Below the pieces are notes generated by a model. That model was not told the origin of the DNA, did no database searches, and was given only the letters and a program-made list of their open reading frames with translations. Both the position numbers and the translations under genes were made by a program. A DNA stretch of 57,591 bases from an uncultured Rikenellaceae bacterium (lineage in GTDB: Bacteria > Bacteroidota > Bacteroidia > Bacteroidales > Rikenellaceae): assembly GCA_910588925.1 (NCBI GenBank), contig CAJURV010000004.1, forward strand, positions 1-57,591, in the 5' to 3' direction. Positions 26,748 through 35,639 of the stretch are shown piece by piece; positions within the stretch are counted from its first letter, which is position 1; every line of letters begins with the position of its first letter.

Positions 26748-27182
26748 TTATGCTTTTGTTATGTTAAACTCAATATCCAAAGCCACGAACGGAATGGCTA
26801 TTTCCTGATTCATGTCGCCCTCTTTGAGAGCCTGAGGAAGTTCGGTGAACGACGCCTTGACGATCCGGTCTATCGTTGTTATGCCGCTGGCGTCTGCATA
26901 CGCTACCTGTATATCCATGTCGACATCGAGGATGTCCGTGTATCCGGCGGCGATGGCCGACTTGTTCAGTGCGATCAGCTCGCTCTGCAGAATGGTGAGC
27001 GTCCCCTCCGATTCGCGACGGCCATGCTGAATAGATTTAGGATATCGTCCGGCGGCATATAGGGCTTCTTTGTTCTTTTTCTGATTGTAGTCAATGCCTC
27101 GGATGCCGAGTACCGGCTGACCGAACAGAACTATTGACACATCGCCCCACGCGTATTCGCGCGCATTGATTCTCATTTTCAT
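26748..27182 (-). CDS. Tail tube protein
   Basis: The 144-residue protein follows the sheath gene and precedes the tail chaperones, the fixed place of the tube protein. Sequence with FGQPVLGIRGIDYNQKKNKEALYAAGRYPKSIQHGRRESEG is like the Mu/P2-type tube proteins of Bacteroidales phages. It forms the inner channel for DNA. A second start codon lies two codons later. Confidence 0.72.
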   Translation of the reverse strand: MKMRINAREYAWGDVSIVLFGQPVLGIRGIDYNQKKNKEALYAAGRYPKSIQHGRRESEGTLTILQSELIALNKSAIAAGYTDILDVDMDIQVAYADASGITTIDRIVKASFTELPQALKEGDMNQEIAIPFVALDIEFNITKA

Positions 27183-28363
27183 TAGTCAGATGTTTTTGCG
27201 GGGTTACTAAAAGCCAAATCGACGTTTATCCGGTTGATAACGCCCATCGGAACAATGGATGTAGACACCTGAAGATTACCAGTAGCAAGTATGTTCTGTG
27301 CCGGATCGATATATGCGTCAAAACTACTTATTTGGCCATCCATCTGCGAAGTTACAGCGTCTATAATCTGATTCTGCAGATATATACACTGATTCTGATC
27401 GAGCGTACCGTCATCGTTTATCGAGATATTGTCGAGTACCTCGGTGATGTAGGTGTCGTATATGATGGTCACAGCCTTGTCTACAACGCGCCCAAGATAG
27501 AGCTGCGAGTAATCATCGGTAACAGGTGCGGCCATAGGGTCGCCGTTCAGGTAGCATCCGTTACGGGTCGGGTACTTCATATAGAATATGTAACCGGCAT
27601 CGTTGAGTATCTCAGCCATGCCGCTACGGTCTGTATATAGGCTTCCGTCGGTAAAGTAACCTGTCGTGGCGATAGCGCCGTCTTTGACGCGTCCGATGCT
27701 TTGATGGACCTCTATCTTGGAGGCTCGGCCCAATACCTGACCAATGGCTGCCGTATGCCCATCCGGGTCATCTGAGGCTAAGACGAGAGCGGCATCATTG
27801 TACGAGCTCGAACGCGGCTTGTATAGGTTGTCTGTAGACCCTGTCCATGCTACTGCCGGAAGCAGTGCTCTAAAAGGTCGTATCGCCTTTCGAGCAGCCT
27901 CGGCATTCTGCTGTATCTTCTCAAGAGCCGCTACTACGTCGGCATCGATGCCTTGGTCGGTAACTAAGTCATACTCCTCCGGAAGGATCTTGTTCACACC
28001 CAACAAGCGGATGCGTCCGCCCGCCGCATCGAGTAACTTGCCGACAGGAGAGCCATCGCCCGGGTCGCACATTGCCGTAAGAGTGGTCGCCTCGGCCACT
28101 ACGAGCAGATGAAGCTCGGCACCCTCGCCGGCATGTGCATAAAAGGCTCGCACCTCCTTGTCGATTAGTCTATTGTCTTCGGGGGCGATTCCGAGTGTCG
28201 CCAAGTCGGCGGTGCCGGACAGGAGATAGTGTTTGTTGAGTTCTAATTTGCCCTCTACGGCCTTTCCCGTGAGGACGAGGCCCGCCACGCCGTCGCTTGT
28301 CGATGCGGTACGGCCGAGATTACCGTTGCCAAGGGTGATATATACGCCCGGTAGATTTCCCAT
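27182..28363 (-). CDS. Contractile tail sheath protein (DUF2586-like)
   Basis: The 393-residue protein begins GNLPGVYITLGNGNLGRTASTSDGVAGLVLTG, the opening seen in DUF2586-type sheath proteins of Bacteroidales phages. It ends with a conserved tail (STSIVPMGVINRINVDLAFSNP) that in sheaths makes the inter-subunit contacts. It shows that the phage has a contractile tail. The next gene begins at the last base of the stop. Confidence 0.78.
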   Translation of the reverse strand: MGNLPGVYITLGNGNLGRTASTSDGVAGLVLTGKAVEGKLELNKHYLLSGTADLATLGIAPEDNRLIDKEVRAFYAHAGEGAELHLLVVAEATTLTAMCDPGDGSPVGKLLDAAGGRIRLLGVNKILPEEYDLVTDQGIDADVVAALEKIQQNAEAARKAIRPFRALLPAVAWTGSTDNLYKPRSSSYNDAALVLASDDPDGHTAAIGQVLGRASKIEVHQSIGRVKDGAIATTGYFTDGSLYTDRSGMAEILNDAGYIFYMKYPTRNGCYLNGDPMAAPVTDDYSQLYLGRVVDKAVTIIYDTYITEVLDNISINDDGTLDQNQCIYLQNQIIDAVTSQMDGQISSFDAYIDPAQNILATGNLQVSTSIVPMGVINRINVDLAFSNPAKTSD

Positions 28364-28365
28364 GA

Positions 28366-28725
28366 TCAGTCTATTTTAATCGTTACAACCTCGCCCGTGC
28401 CTATGGTGCGTTGGTGCATCTCAGCAAGACACTTATTATCGGACAAGAACACCTGTCTGTCGGAGGTTATGTAAAACACCTTGTTTTTCGGATAGCTCTT
28501 GGCGTATCGTTGCGCGATAGCTTCGAACTCATTCACCTTTCGTTTACCTTTAGGCTTATCGGGTATCTCGGTCCTTTTCTGTTCCTTTGTATCGGGCAAT
28601 ACCTCCGTATTACTATTATTCTCTTTTTTCACGTTTACCTGTATTTTCTTATTACAAACAGAACTAATCCACATACCGTCGCTATTATAAAGAGTTCGCC
28701 TAGGCGCAGTCGTAGCTTTTGCCAT
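28366..28725 (-). CDS. Hypothetical phage protein
   Basis: The 119-residue product is not recognised. It has a charged, low-complexity middle (KEQKRTEIPDKPKGKRK) and a C-terminal part (FEAIAQRYAKSYPKNKVFYITSDRQVFLSD) that looks folded. Its start overlaps the end of the spanin-like gene by 91 bases, a long overlap for this tightly packed operon. An ATG 17 codons later still overlaps it. It lies just before the sheath gene. Confidence 0.6.
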   Translation of the reverse strand: MAKATTAPRRTLYNSDGMWISSVCNKKIQVNVKKENNSNTEVLPDTKEQKRTEIPDKPKGKRKVNEFEAIAQRYAKSYPKNKVFYITSDRQVFLSDNKCLAEMHQRTIGTGEVVTIKID

Positions 28726-29114
28726 CCGGTCAACCGATTCGTTTCTACAACGCTTACTTTATAAGAGGTCTTATAATGCTCTTTATATCGGTCCTTAAAC
28801 TCTAGATATATGCTCATGGAGTCGACCACTGATTTGGCGATTAACACGTTGTCATTAATGCTTACCATGGGAGGCCTTGTCCTCTTTCCCGATTCGTAAT
28901 CGAGAAGCCGGGACAATCTCACCTGTCCGAGACTATCGCATTCCATGAGTGCTCTAAGCATGGAGCTGTCGGGCTCGACGGTTACGACAGTGTCGCGCAC
29001 TACTTCCGTAACGACAATACTGTCACGAACACTCTCGTTTACACTCAGAGGTTTCGAGGGTCGGCAACTACATAAAAGCGTGCCGACGAATAATAGAAAT
29101 ATCAGATGTTTCAT
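28635..29114 (-). CDS. Candidate unimolecular spanin (lipoprotein with C-terminal membrane span)
   Basis: The 159-residue protein has a lipoprotein signal (MKHLIFLLFVGTLLCSC, lipidation at C17) and a hydrophobic segment near the C-terminus (LFIIATVCGLVLFVI, about 141-156) after a helical region. An outer-membrane lipid anchor at one end and an inner-membrane span at the other is the topology of a u-spanin such as T1 gp11, which fuses the two membranes in the last lysis step. It lies directly after an endolysin and a small membrane protein. Function inferred from topology and position only. Confidence 0.6.
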   Translation of the reverse strand: MKHLIFLLFVGTLLCSCRPSKPLSVNESVRDSIVVTEVVRDTVVTVEPDSSMLRALMECDSLGQVRLSRLLDYESGKRTRPPMVSINDNVLIAKSVVDSMSIYLEFKDRYKEHYKTSYKVSVVETNRLTGWQKLRLRLGELFIIATVCGLVLFVIRKYR

Positions 29115-29130
29115 CGTTTTTAGTTTTTAA

Positions 29131-29487
29131 TCAATACCCTGTATACGGTTCCCGGTTAGAGCAGTTTCTAACGTGACACAACCGCACCTTGTCGGTCTCG
29201 GCGGATATTCTCAACCGCACGTTTTCCTGCAATATCTTATCGCAGTCGGCTCGCACTTCATGCAGTTGCTTAATGGCCTTGCCGAGCTCATCTCGAGTGT
29301 CTGCCGCAATACGCTTCCACTCTTCGGTAACCTTACGATATTCCTCGTTTATCGACGACTGGTTATCTATTTCGGCCGCTGTTGCCTCGGCCCGCTCTTT
29401 TCGTTGTTTCTGACGATAGAAGAGAAGAGCGCCGAGCACACCGCCACTTAACGCCATGCTGGCTATGGATAATGCTATGTCCGTCAT
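29131..29487 (-). CDS. Small membrane protein with coiled coil (holin or Rz-like)
   Basis: The 118-residue protein has one N-terminal membrane span (about 4-24) and a long charged helical region (about 28-95, KERAEATAAEIDNQSSINEEYRKVTEEWKR). It overlaps the endolysin gene by four bases and precedes the spanin-like lipoprotein. It could be a holin, or the inner-membrane half of a two-protein spanin. The lipoprotein next to it also has a membrane span, so the roles cannot be divided from sequence. Confidence 0.6.
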   Translation of the reverse strand: MTDIALSIASMALSGGVLGALLFYRQKQRKERAEATAAEIDNQSSINEEYRKVTEEWKRIAADTRDELGKAIKQLHEVRADCDKILQENVRLRISAETDKVRLCHVRNCSNREPYTGY

Positions 29488-29954
29488 ATTTTGTAGTATT
29501 CCGTTTTACCGCCATGCCTTACCGACCGCAATACTTCTCGGCGATTACCCGAGGCCTTTAGTGATACATGTATCCAATCGGGAGAGCGGTTATCGCCGAA
29601 TTCCCATATCAACTGGTCGAACTCGAGATTACTTCTCACGTGATCGAAAAGTTCGCGATTAGTACATCCTCCGTATATGTCGGCGTCTATATCCATTGCT
29701 TCCCCGCGAGTGTGTTGCGATGATAGACTGCCGCCGACTGCGGCGTTAACATCCGCCGAGCGGAAAAAGGAGGTGACCGCAAGAGGCTTTCCATCGGCAA
29801 CATCACGCCTGAGGGGTTCGAATATTCGAGTGGCGACACGCTTCATGTTTTCGATCTCCTCGTGTCCGGGCGTGTTGCCCAACCCGAGGCGCACAGCTGT
29901 CTGACTCTTGACAGCCTCCCACAGTGTTATGTTAGCACTTATGCGGTCATCCAT
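29484..29954 (-). CDS. Endolysin, peptidase M15 family
   Basis: The 156-residue product is a D-Ala-D-Ala carboxypeptidase-type M15 enzyme. Visible are VTSFFRSADVNAAVGG, the zinc-binding SQHTRGEAMDID (His and Asp) and WIHVSLKASGNRR with the last His ligand. It cuts peptidoglycan peptides at the end of infection. It lies two bases after the capsid gene and is the first gene of a lysis group. Confidence 0.85.
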   Translation of the reverse strand: MDDRISANITLWEAVKSQTAVRLGLGNTPGHEEIENMKRVATRIFEPLRRDVADGKPLAVTSFFRSADVNAAVGGSLSSQHTRGEAMDIDADIYGGCTNRELFDHVRSNLEFDQLIWEFGDNRSPDWIHVSLKASGNRREVLRSVRHGGKTEYYKI

Positions 29955-29956
29955 AG

Positions 29957-30820
29957 TTACGCCTCTCTGTTGGAGTATATGGATGCGATGTACTTCGACT
30001 GATACGGCATTGCTGTAAATCTCATCTGGAAGCCCACTACATCGCCACGCTCCGTGACCGACTTTTCGTTAAGGAACATATCTACGTTACCAACCGCTCT
30101 GACCACCTCCGTCTTGACGTAAGCTATAGAAGCCTGTGCACTGGTGTCATCTGTGGCGGCACCAAGGGCGAGTTTGGCCTTATCTGCAGTATTGTAATAC
30201 GGCAGATCGGCGTACGAGAATAGCTGGAATGCTCCCACTCTCTTAGTATCCATCGCCGCACGATACAGTGTCATATTCTCGAGCTGAAGGTCACACAAAT
30301 GGTCCGGCGAGAGGACAAGAACGAGCCTGTCGAGAGGAGCGTTCATGTTACGGAACGCGCGCTCTAAAGACAACAGATCGGCGAATGTCATTCGTTTACG
30401 CTTGGTATCGTCAGCTATACCTGTAGTCTGCAATACCGGCGTCATAGTCGTATGACTTTGCGGCGCCCATGCATTAGCTGCGAACATCGCGGCCTTGCTC
30501 TGCAAGCTACGTCTATGTCCTCTTATCACCGACTCCATCTTCTTGTACGACGATTCCATCTCTTCTATGTTACGCACCACCGTATTCTCGGTGTCGAGCG
30601 TATGCAACAACACCTCTATGGGTACGTCCTCGCGTGACTTAGTGGCAACGGGATAGGTCGTATTGTCAATTAATACTTCAGGATCCACACCGGCTGCGGC
30701 GAGGTTAATCTTGTTGTGTTCGACAAGTTCCGACAGGTCATCTGAAGCCGACAAGAAGCTCGTGTCGGGGGTGAACTCTTCTTTTATTTGGTCGATCCAA
30801 ATCTGTTTTTCTATTGCCAT
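29957..30820 (-). CDS. Major capsid protein
   Basis: The 287-residue protein follows the protease/scaffold gene, the usual place of the capsid. The N-terminus (about 1-60) is helical and the rest has the look of an HK97-fold capsid, with VRNIEEMESSYKKMESVIRGHR and LVLVLSPDHLCDLQLENMTLYRAAM. I do not see a match to Mu gpT by eye. The protein is made in large amounts, and the lysis genes follow directly. Confidence 0.78.
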   Translation of the reverse strand: MAIEKQIWIDQIKEEFTPDTSFLSASDDLSELVEHNKINLAAAGVDPEVLIDNTTYPVATKSREDVPIEVLLHTLDTENTVVRNIEEMESSYKKMESVIRGHRRSLQSKAAMFAANAWAPQSHTTMTPVLQTTGIADDTKRKRMTFADLLSLERAFRNMNAPLDRLVLVLSPDHLCDLQLENMTLYRAAMDTKRVGAFQLFSYADLPYYNTADKAKLALGAATDDTSAQASIAYVKTEVVRAVGNVDMFLNEKSVTERGDVVGFQMRFTAMPYQSKYIASIYSNREA

Positions 30821-30838
30821 ATACGTGTATTTTATTTG

Positions 30839-31798
30839 TTATTTACGCGATTTTTTGAGTATTGACGCATACTCATCGGGATTATTGACACGAAGATTCT
30901 CAAGGCCTGCCGGGTCGTTTTTCTTCCAGTCGTGATAGTTCCAGTCGTCATGAACGGATGCCGTCGACGATAGCGACGCTGTCGGCGTTATGCGATTTCC
31001 GTATGTTGTCTTACTCGGTATTGCGGATAGTGCAGACTCCGCCGCCGCATAGTCCGATAAGGCGAGCTTTATGAAAGCCTCCTTACGGTCGGCAGTTATC
31101 TTTCCGGCCGCAAGGGCATTTGATACGAGTGCCTCGGCCCGCGCCTTGACTTCATCCTCCCTGGCTCGCTTCATGGCATCGAGGTCATCCTGTGCCTGTT
31201 TAAGATCGGCGGCCATCTTAACTATGGCGGCACTCGCCTTGAATGCCGAATCTTCGGCATTAAGACCGAGAACCGTGAGAGCCTCGGTCGTCAATGTTGG
31301 TGCAATGTTCATTCGTTCGATATTTGTCATGGATAATTTCACGATCTTGTCGAGGTGAGCCGAGAGTTCTGTGTCGGCAACCGGCGTAGCGGCATCGGAG
31401 TAGACCTTAAGTGCGACAGGGTTGGCTGGCATGGATACCACTGACACCTCCAACAATTCCCACTCGGTAACGTATAATTCCTCTTCATTGGATAGCGGGT
31501 TAATGCGCCATTCGGCACGTTTGACTATGATTCCTACGCTCGCGCCTATCAAGTAGTCTCTTTCGACCTGTCCGGCTACCTCGGCACCCTTGGCACTATC
31601 CTTGTCGAATATCGCATCGGCCGTGATGCGAGCGCCATTAATGGCAAGGTTGACCCATTTTCCTATAACATCTTTCGGATCATGCTCCAACAGCATGACC
31701 GGGTTGTTTGAAAAGCGAGTGAAGTCGCCGCCGGAATTCTGCAAATAGAAACCGTGGCTGTTTTTGACAGACTCATCTGAGATTACAAATTTGCTCAT
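30839..31798 (-). CDS. Prohead protease fused to scaffold region
   Basis: From the ATG at 31796-31798 the product is 319 residues; a GTG three codons upstream was ignored. The first ~150 residues look like the HK97-type protease (PVMLLEHDPKDVIGKWV with His, YLIGASVGIIVKRAEW with Ser, and LLEVSVVSMPANPVALKV). The rest is helical and charged (AADLKQAQDDLDAMKRAREDEVKARAEA), as for a scaffold that is cut out during maturation. It is the first gene of the long leftward structural operon. Confidence 0.82.
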   Translation of the reverse strand: MSKFVISDESVKNSHGFYLQNSGGDFTRFSNNPVMLLEHDPKDVIGKWVNLAINGARITADAIFDKDSAKGAEVAGQVERDYLIGASVGIIVKRAEWRINPLSNEEELYVTEWELLEVSVVSMPANPVALKVYSDAATPVADTELSAHLDKIVKLSMTNIERMNIAPTLTTEALTVLGLNAEDSAFKASAAIVKMAADLKQAQDDLDAMKRAREDEVKARAEALVSNALAAGKITADRKEAFIKLALSDYAAAESALSAIPSKTTYGNRITPTASLSSTASVHDDWNYHDWKKNDPAGLENLRVNNPDEYASILKKSRK

Positions 31799-31938
31799 TT
31801 TACCCACCTGTGCTTTTTTGATTTCAAGGCAAAGTACGCAACATGTAACCAGCTGTAAAAGAATCGCCTAAAGGGTTCCAACTATTTTTTTACACACTCG
31901 TTTTTACATCGATTTTTGTCATGAAAAACACATAAGAC
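31799..31938. promoter_or_regulatory. Divergent promoter region between head-protease and terminase operons
   Basis: On the minus strand TACTTTG (31830-31836) resembles a -7 element with one base fewer between TA and TTTG. On the plus strand GATTTTTG (31911-31918) differs from TAnnTTTG by one base. No convincing -33 boxes were found, so a phage activator may be needed, as for Mu late promoters. Confidence 0.4.
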
Positions 31939-32394
31939 ATGGCAAGAAATTTCAAAACACGAAATCCGGAAAAATACGACTATGCCCAACTGTTATATAT
32001 GGATGGGGCGACACAAAAAGAGGTAGCCCGAAAGGTGGGTATTACCGAATCGACAATATCTAACTGGGTACAGTCAGGCGGATGGGAAGCCAAGCGAGCG
32101 GCCCGCAACATCTCGCCGGAACAGATAGCGAACAAACTGTTGGCCAAGCTCAACGATATGCTTGAAGCGGGCGAAGACTTCAACCCTGCTGCATTCGCCA
32201 AGATAACGCGACAACTCAAATCATTCAAGAGAGAGGCCGGCATTGACGATCTGATATATGCGTTTATAGCGTTCGGGTCGTGGTTGGAAAAAGAGTCGCT
32301 GACCGACGATCGGATAACCCCAGAACTTATAGAATTGATAACAGGCTTACAGGATAAGTTCATTTTATATCGTCGCAATGCCGAGAATCAGTAA
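31939..32394 (+). CDS. Small terminase-like DNA-binding protein
   Basis: The 151-residue protein begins with a helix-turn-helix of the terminase-small type (YDYAQLLYMDGATQKEVARKVGITESTISNWVQSGGWEAKRA, about 13-53) and a helical C-terminus. It would recognise phage DNA for packaging together with the large subunit. It overlaps the terminase gene by 17 bases and is the first gene of the rightward block. Confidence 0.75.
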   Translation: MARNFKTRNPEKYDYAQLLYMDGATQKEVARKVGITESTISNWVQSGGWEAKRAARNISPEQIANKLLAKLNDMLEAGEDFNPAAFAKITRQLKSFKREAGIDDLIYAFIAFGSWLEKESLTDDRITPELIELITGLQDKFILYRRNAENQ

Positions 32395-33883
32395 GGAGTT
32401 ATGGGACAGGTGGGAGCAACGCAAAGCGCTCGTCTCATCCACCGGATATCTGAGGGGCGACACTGAAACGGAACGTAAGTCTCGTATCGAGAGGGCACGC
32501 AAGAACTACGATTATTTTGTAAAAACGTATTTTCCCCATCTGGCCAAGTGCCAATCAGCAAAGTTCCAGATAGCGGCGGCCGAATGGATATTGCACCATC
32601 CAGATGGTCGCGCCGCATTCGAGTGGCCGCGAGGGCATGCTAAAAGTACGCACTTGTGTCTGTTGGTTCCGCTGTGGCTCATGATTCAGAGTCCCCGACA
32701 GGTCAATATGATGGTATTGGCGAGCAAGAGCCAAGATGCGGCCACCGGGCTTTTACAGGACATACAGGCCGAGCTCGAGAGCAATGAACTTTTTGTTGCC
32801 GACTTCGGCCCTCAGCTCAAGGCTGGGGACTGGGCTTCGGGTCGCTTCACTACAGCACAGGGTTGTACGTTCGTGTCTATAGGTCGCGGGCAGTCGCCGC
32901 GAGGCCTTAAAAACAGAGGACAACGCCCCGACTATATCGGTATCGACGATATCGACGACGACATACTGGTCCGTAATCCTACGAGGGTAAGAGATACTTT
33001 CGAGTGGACGATGTCGGCACTGATAGGCGCTATGGCTATGGGTCGTGGCCGGTTCGTCATGGTTGGTAACCGCATAGGAAAGGACAGTGTGCTGACCCGA
33101 TACATAGCGCGCCCGGGAGTGCATCATGTGCGTGTCAACGCCCTCGATTCCAAGGGGCGACCGTCGTGGCCCGAGAACTATTCGATAGATGAAATAAGGA
33201 GACTTCGCACTACGATGGGGGAGCGGATGTTTGCCAAGGAATACATGAACGATCCTCAGGTCGAGGGGTCTGTGTTCCGAGAAAAGGATATTCGCTACGG
33301 CAAGATGCTCGAACTGCACAAGTATCGCTCGCTCGTGTGCTATACCGACCCGTCTTTCAAGAGCGGTACGGTCAATGACTACAAAGCCACTGTCCTGTTA
33401 GGAAAGACTCATGAGGGCATCTTCCATGTGTTGAAAGTGTTCGCCGCGCAGACAACCATCAGCAGACTGGTAGGGTGGCATTACGGTATTCACAAATGGG
33501 TTGCCGGGCGCGTACCTGTGCGTTACTGGATGGAGGCGAACTTTATCCAAGATCTGATACTCGACGAGTTCCGCAAGGCAGGTGCAGCATGCGGCATGCA
33601 GATGCCATTGCTCGGAGATAAGCGCAGGAAGCCCGACAAATTCGCTCGTATTGAGGCGCTTCAACCGCTATTCGAAAGAGGCTTGGTGGTATTCAACGAA
33701 CGAGAGAGGGAGAGTCCGGGCATGAGCGTGCTCGTAGAACAGTTGCTGATGTTTCAGAAAGGCTCACGCGCTCATGATGACGCCCCCGATGCTCTTGAGG
33801 GAGCGATATTCTTGTTAAACCGTCGCAATTCATCCGACGCATCTTCATATAGGTTCGGAGAGCGGCACAATCGTCACTGGTGA
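32378..33883 (+). CDS. Large terminase subunit
   Basis: The 501-residue ATPase/nuclease packs DNA into proheads. The ATP-binding loop is seen in FEWPRGHAKSTHLCLL; Walker B is IGIDDIDDD. The nuclease region has CYTDPSFKSG and HDDAPDALEGAIFLLN with the acidic residues. It resembles the terminases of Mu-like phages. It ends in TGATG, overlapping the next start. Confidence 0.88.
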   Translation: MPRISKELWDRWEQRKALVSSTGYLRGDTETERKSRIERARKNYDYFVKTYFPHLAKCQSAKFQIAAAEWILHHPDGRAAFEWPRGHAKSTHLCLLVPLWLMIQSPRQVNMMVLASKSQDAATGLLQDIQAELESNELFVADFGPQLKAGDWASGRFTTAQGCTFVSIGRGQSPRGLKNRGQRPDYIGIDDIDDDILVRNPTRVRDTFEWTMSALIGAMAMGRGRFVMVGNRIGKDSVLTRYIARPGVHHVRVNALDSKGRPSWPENYSIDEIRRLRTTMGERMFAKEYMNDPQVEGSVFREKDIRYGKMLELHKYRSLVCYTDPSFKSGTVNDYKATVLLGKTHEGIFHVLKVFAAQTTISRLVGWHYGIHKWVAGRVPVRYWMEANFIQDLILDEFRKAGAACGMQMPLLGDKRRKPDKFARIEALQPLFERGLVVFNERERESPGMSVLVEQLLMFQKGSRAHDDAPDALEGAIFLLNRRNSSDASSYRFGERHNRHW

Positions 33884-34296
33884 TGTTTATAACGCAGTCA
33901 GAATTGATGTCGGTCATTTACGACTGGCAGCTCGATCAGATAACCGATGATCCCGAGACAATAGATCAAGCCATAATGGCCGCCATGGAGGAGGCTATCG
34001 GCTATCTCAAACCGCAGTATGACACGGATAAGATATTCTCGACCACAGGCGCGGAACGTAACGTCCTGCTGGTAGAGCACATAAAGAGCATGGCCGTATG
34101 GTATCTTGTCAGGCTGTCGAATGCCGACATGATTTTCGAACGACTAAAAGTCTACTACGACAATGCCATAACATGGCTTTCAAGAATATCCAAAAAGCAG
34201 ATCGCCCCCGACTTACCCCTCAGAATCGATGACTCCGGAGAGGTTGTTTCACGCATTAAGATGGGTAGCCGGGCGAAGTTTCACCACGATTATTAA
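33883..34296 (+). CDS. Mu gp36-like head protein (DUF1320 type)
   Basis: The 137-residue product starts at the ATG at 33883, whose first base is the last base of the terminase stop; a GTG lies one codon upstream. It begins MFITQSELMSVIYDWQLDQITDDP and contains AMEEAIGYLKPQYDTDKIF, typical of the DUF1320/gp36 group. In Mu it lies later in the head cluster; here it is between terminase and portal. Confidence 0.7.
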   Translation: MFITQSELMSVIYDWQLDQITDDPETIDQAIMAAMEEAIGYLKPQYDTDKIFSTTGAERNVLLVEHIKSMAVWYLVRLSNADMIFERLKVYYDNAITWLSRISKKQIAPDLPLRIDDSGEVVSRIKMGSRAKFHHDY

Positions 34297-34317
34297 ACAA
34301 TTAAAAGCGTCGTTATA

Positions 34318-35544
34318 ATGGCATTTAAAGACACATTTAGCTCATTAGTTCGCTTGGCCCTCGGCGATGGCGAGTCGCAAAAAGCTCCCGCTAAAACGGC
34401 TGTACGTAGAGACGGATACACCCCGCGACTCATTCCTCGGACTATCAGCCGAACACGAGCCGATATAAGCACATGGCAGTCCGCTCTTAAGGCCGCTGAC
34501 AATGTCGATAATCCCAAGCGCGTCAAGTTAGTACAATTACAGAATGATGTAATGACCGACGCACTGCTCGCTTCGCAGGTGGATTTACGACGAAACAGTC
34601 TATTGGCAACGCCGTTCTCACTAAGGCGTGACGGTGAAGTCGTACAGGAGACTGAGCTACTCAAAACGCCATGGATGACGGAGCTGATAGGCCACTGTTT
34701 CGACAGCATTCTCTACGGACACACCCTTATTGAGATAACCACACCACAAAATGGCGAGATACATGTAGGTCTCATCCCGCGCACCAATGTGGTGCCGGAA
34801 AAAGGGCTACTACTATACGACCAGAACAACACCGCCGGTGTCCGCTATCGCGATACCCACGAGTTCGGCGTGTGGTTGCTCGAATTCGGAGGACAACACG
34901 ATTACGGACTTCTCAATAAGGCCATTCCGCACGTGCTATTCAAGCGCTTCGCCCAGTCGTGCTGGTCGGAGTTGTGCGAGATATACGGCATTCCGCCCCG
35001 TTATCTCAAGACTAATACTCAAGATCCCGAGATGCTCGCTCGAGCTGAGACAATGATGCGCGATATGGGTACCGCCGCATGGTTTGTCATCGACGAGTCC
35101 GAGGTATTCGAGTTCGCCCAAAGCGCCAATACCAACGGCGATGTTTACCGTAATCTCATAAACCTGTGTAATACCGAGATATCCATGCTCATATCCGGAG
35201 CAGTACTCGGTCAGGATACCGTCAATGGCAACCGGTCTAAAGAGGAGTCGTCGATGCGTCTGCGCGACAACCTGACCGCCGCCGACAGGGTGATGGTGGA
35301 GAACTACTGTAATAGTGTCATTATCCCTGCTTTGGTGCAGATAGGTTATCTGCCGAAGGGTCTGACGTTCACTTATGACAAAGAAGAAGACCCTGAGAAG
35401 TTGTGGAAAATGGTTACGGAGGTTTTGCCGTACAAGGACGTCCCTAACGACTATCTCAAGAGCAAGTTCGGCATAGATGTGGTCGACAAGCCTATTCTCG
35501 GCCTCGGCTCTGTTACTGACATGTCCGCCGGTTTTTTCGACTGA
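34318..35544 (+). CDS. Portal protein (DUF935, Mu gp29-like)
   Basis: The 408-residue protein is of the DUF935 family. Visible features are the N-terminal TPRLIPRTISRTRADI, the DALLASQVDLRRNSLLATPFSLR stretch and the late segment SMLISGAVLGQDTVNGNRSKEESSMRLRDNLTAADRVM. It forms the ring through which DNA enters the head. Its stop overlaps a frame that is open upstream of the MuF gene. Confidence 0.88.
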   Translation: MAFKDTFSSLVRLALGDGESQKAPAKTAVRRDGYTPRLIPRTISRTRADISTWQSALKAADNVDNPKRVKLVQLQNDVMTDALLASQVDLRRNSLLATPFSLRRDGEVVQETELLKTPWMTELIGHCFDSILYGHTLIEITTPQNGEIHVGLIPRTNVVPEKGLLLYDQNNTAGVRYRDTHEFGVWLLEFGGQHDYGLLNKAIPHVLFKRFAQSCWSELCEIYGIPPRYLKTNTQDPEMLARAETMMRDMGTAAWFVIDESEVFEFAQSANTNGDVYRNLINLCNTEISMLISGAVLGQDTVNGNRSKEESSMRLRDNLTAADRVMVENYCNSVIIPALVQIGYLPKGLTFTYDKEEDPEKLWKMVTEVLPYKDVPNDYLKSKFGIDVVDKPILGLGSVTDMSAGFFD

Positions 35545-35639
35545 GCCCCGATAGAATACACTACTCGGGGCTACGAAAAGCCGTCGATGGGTTATATTCT
35601 CCGCATGGCGATGCGCTTACCGCCAAACAGGGCGACAGC

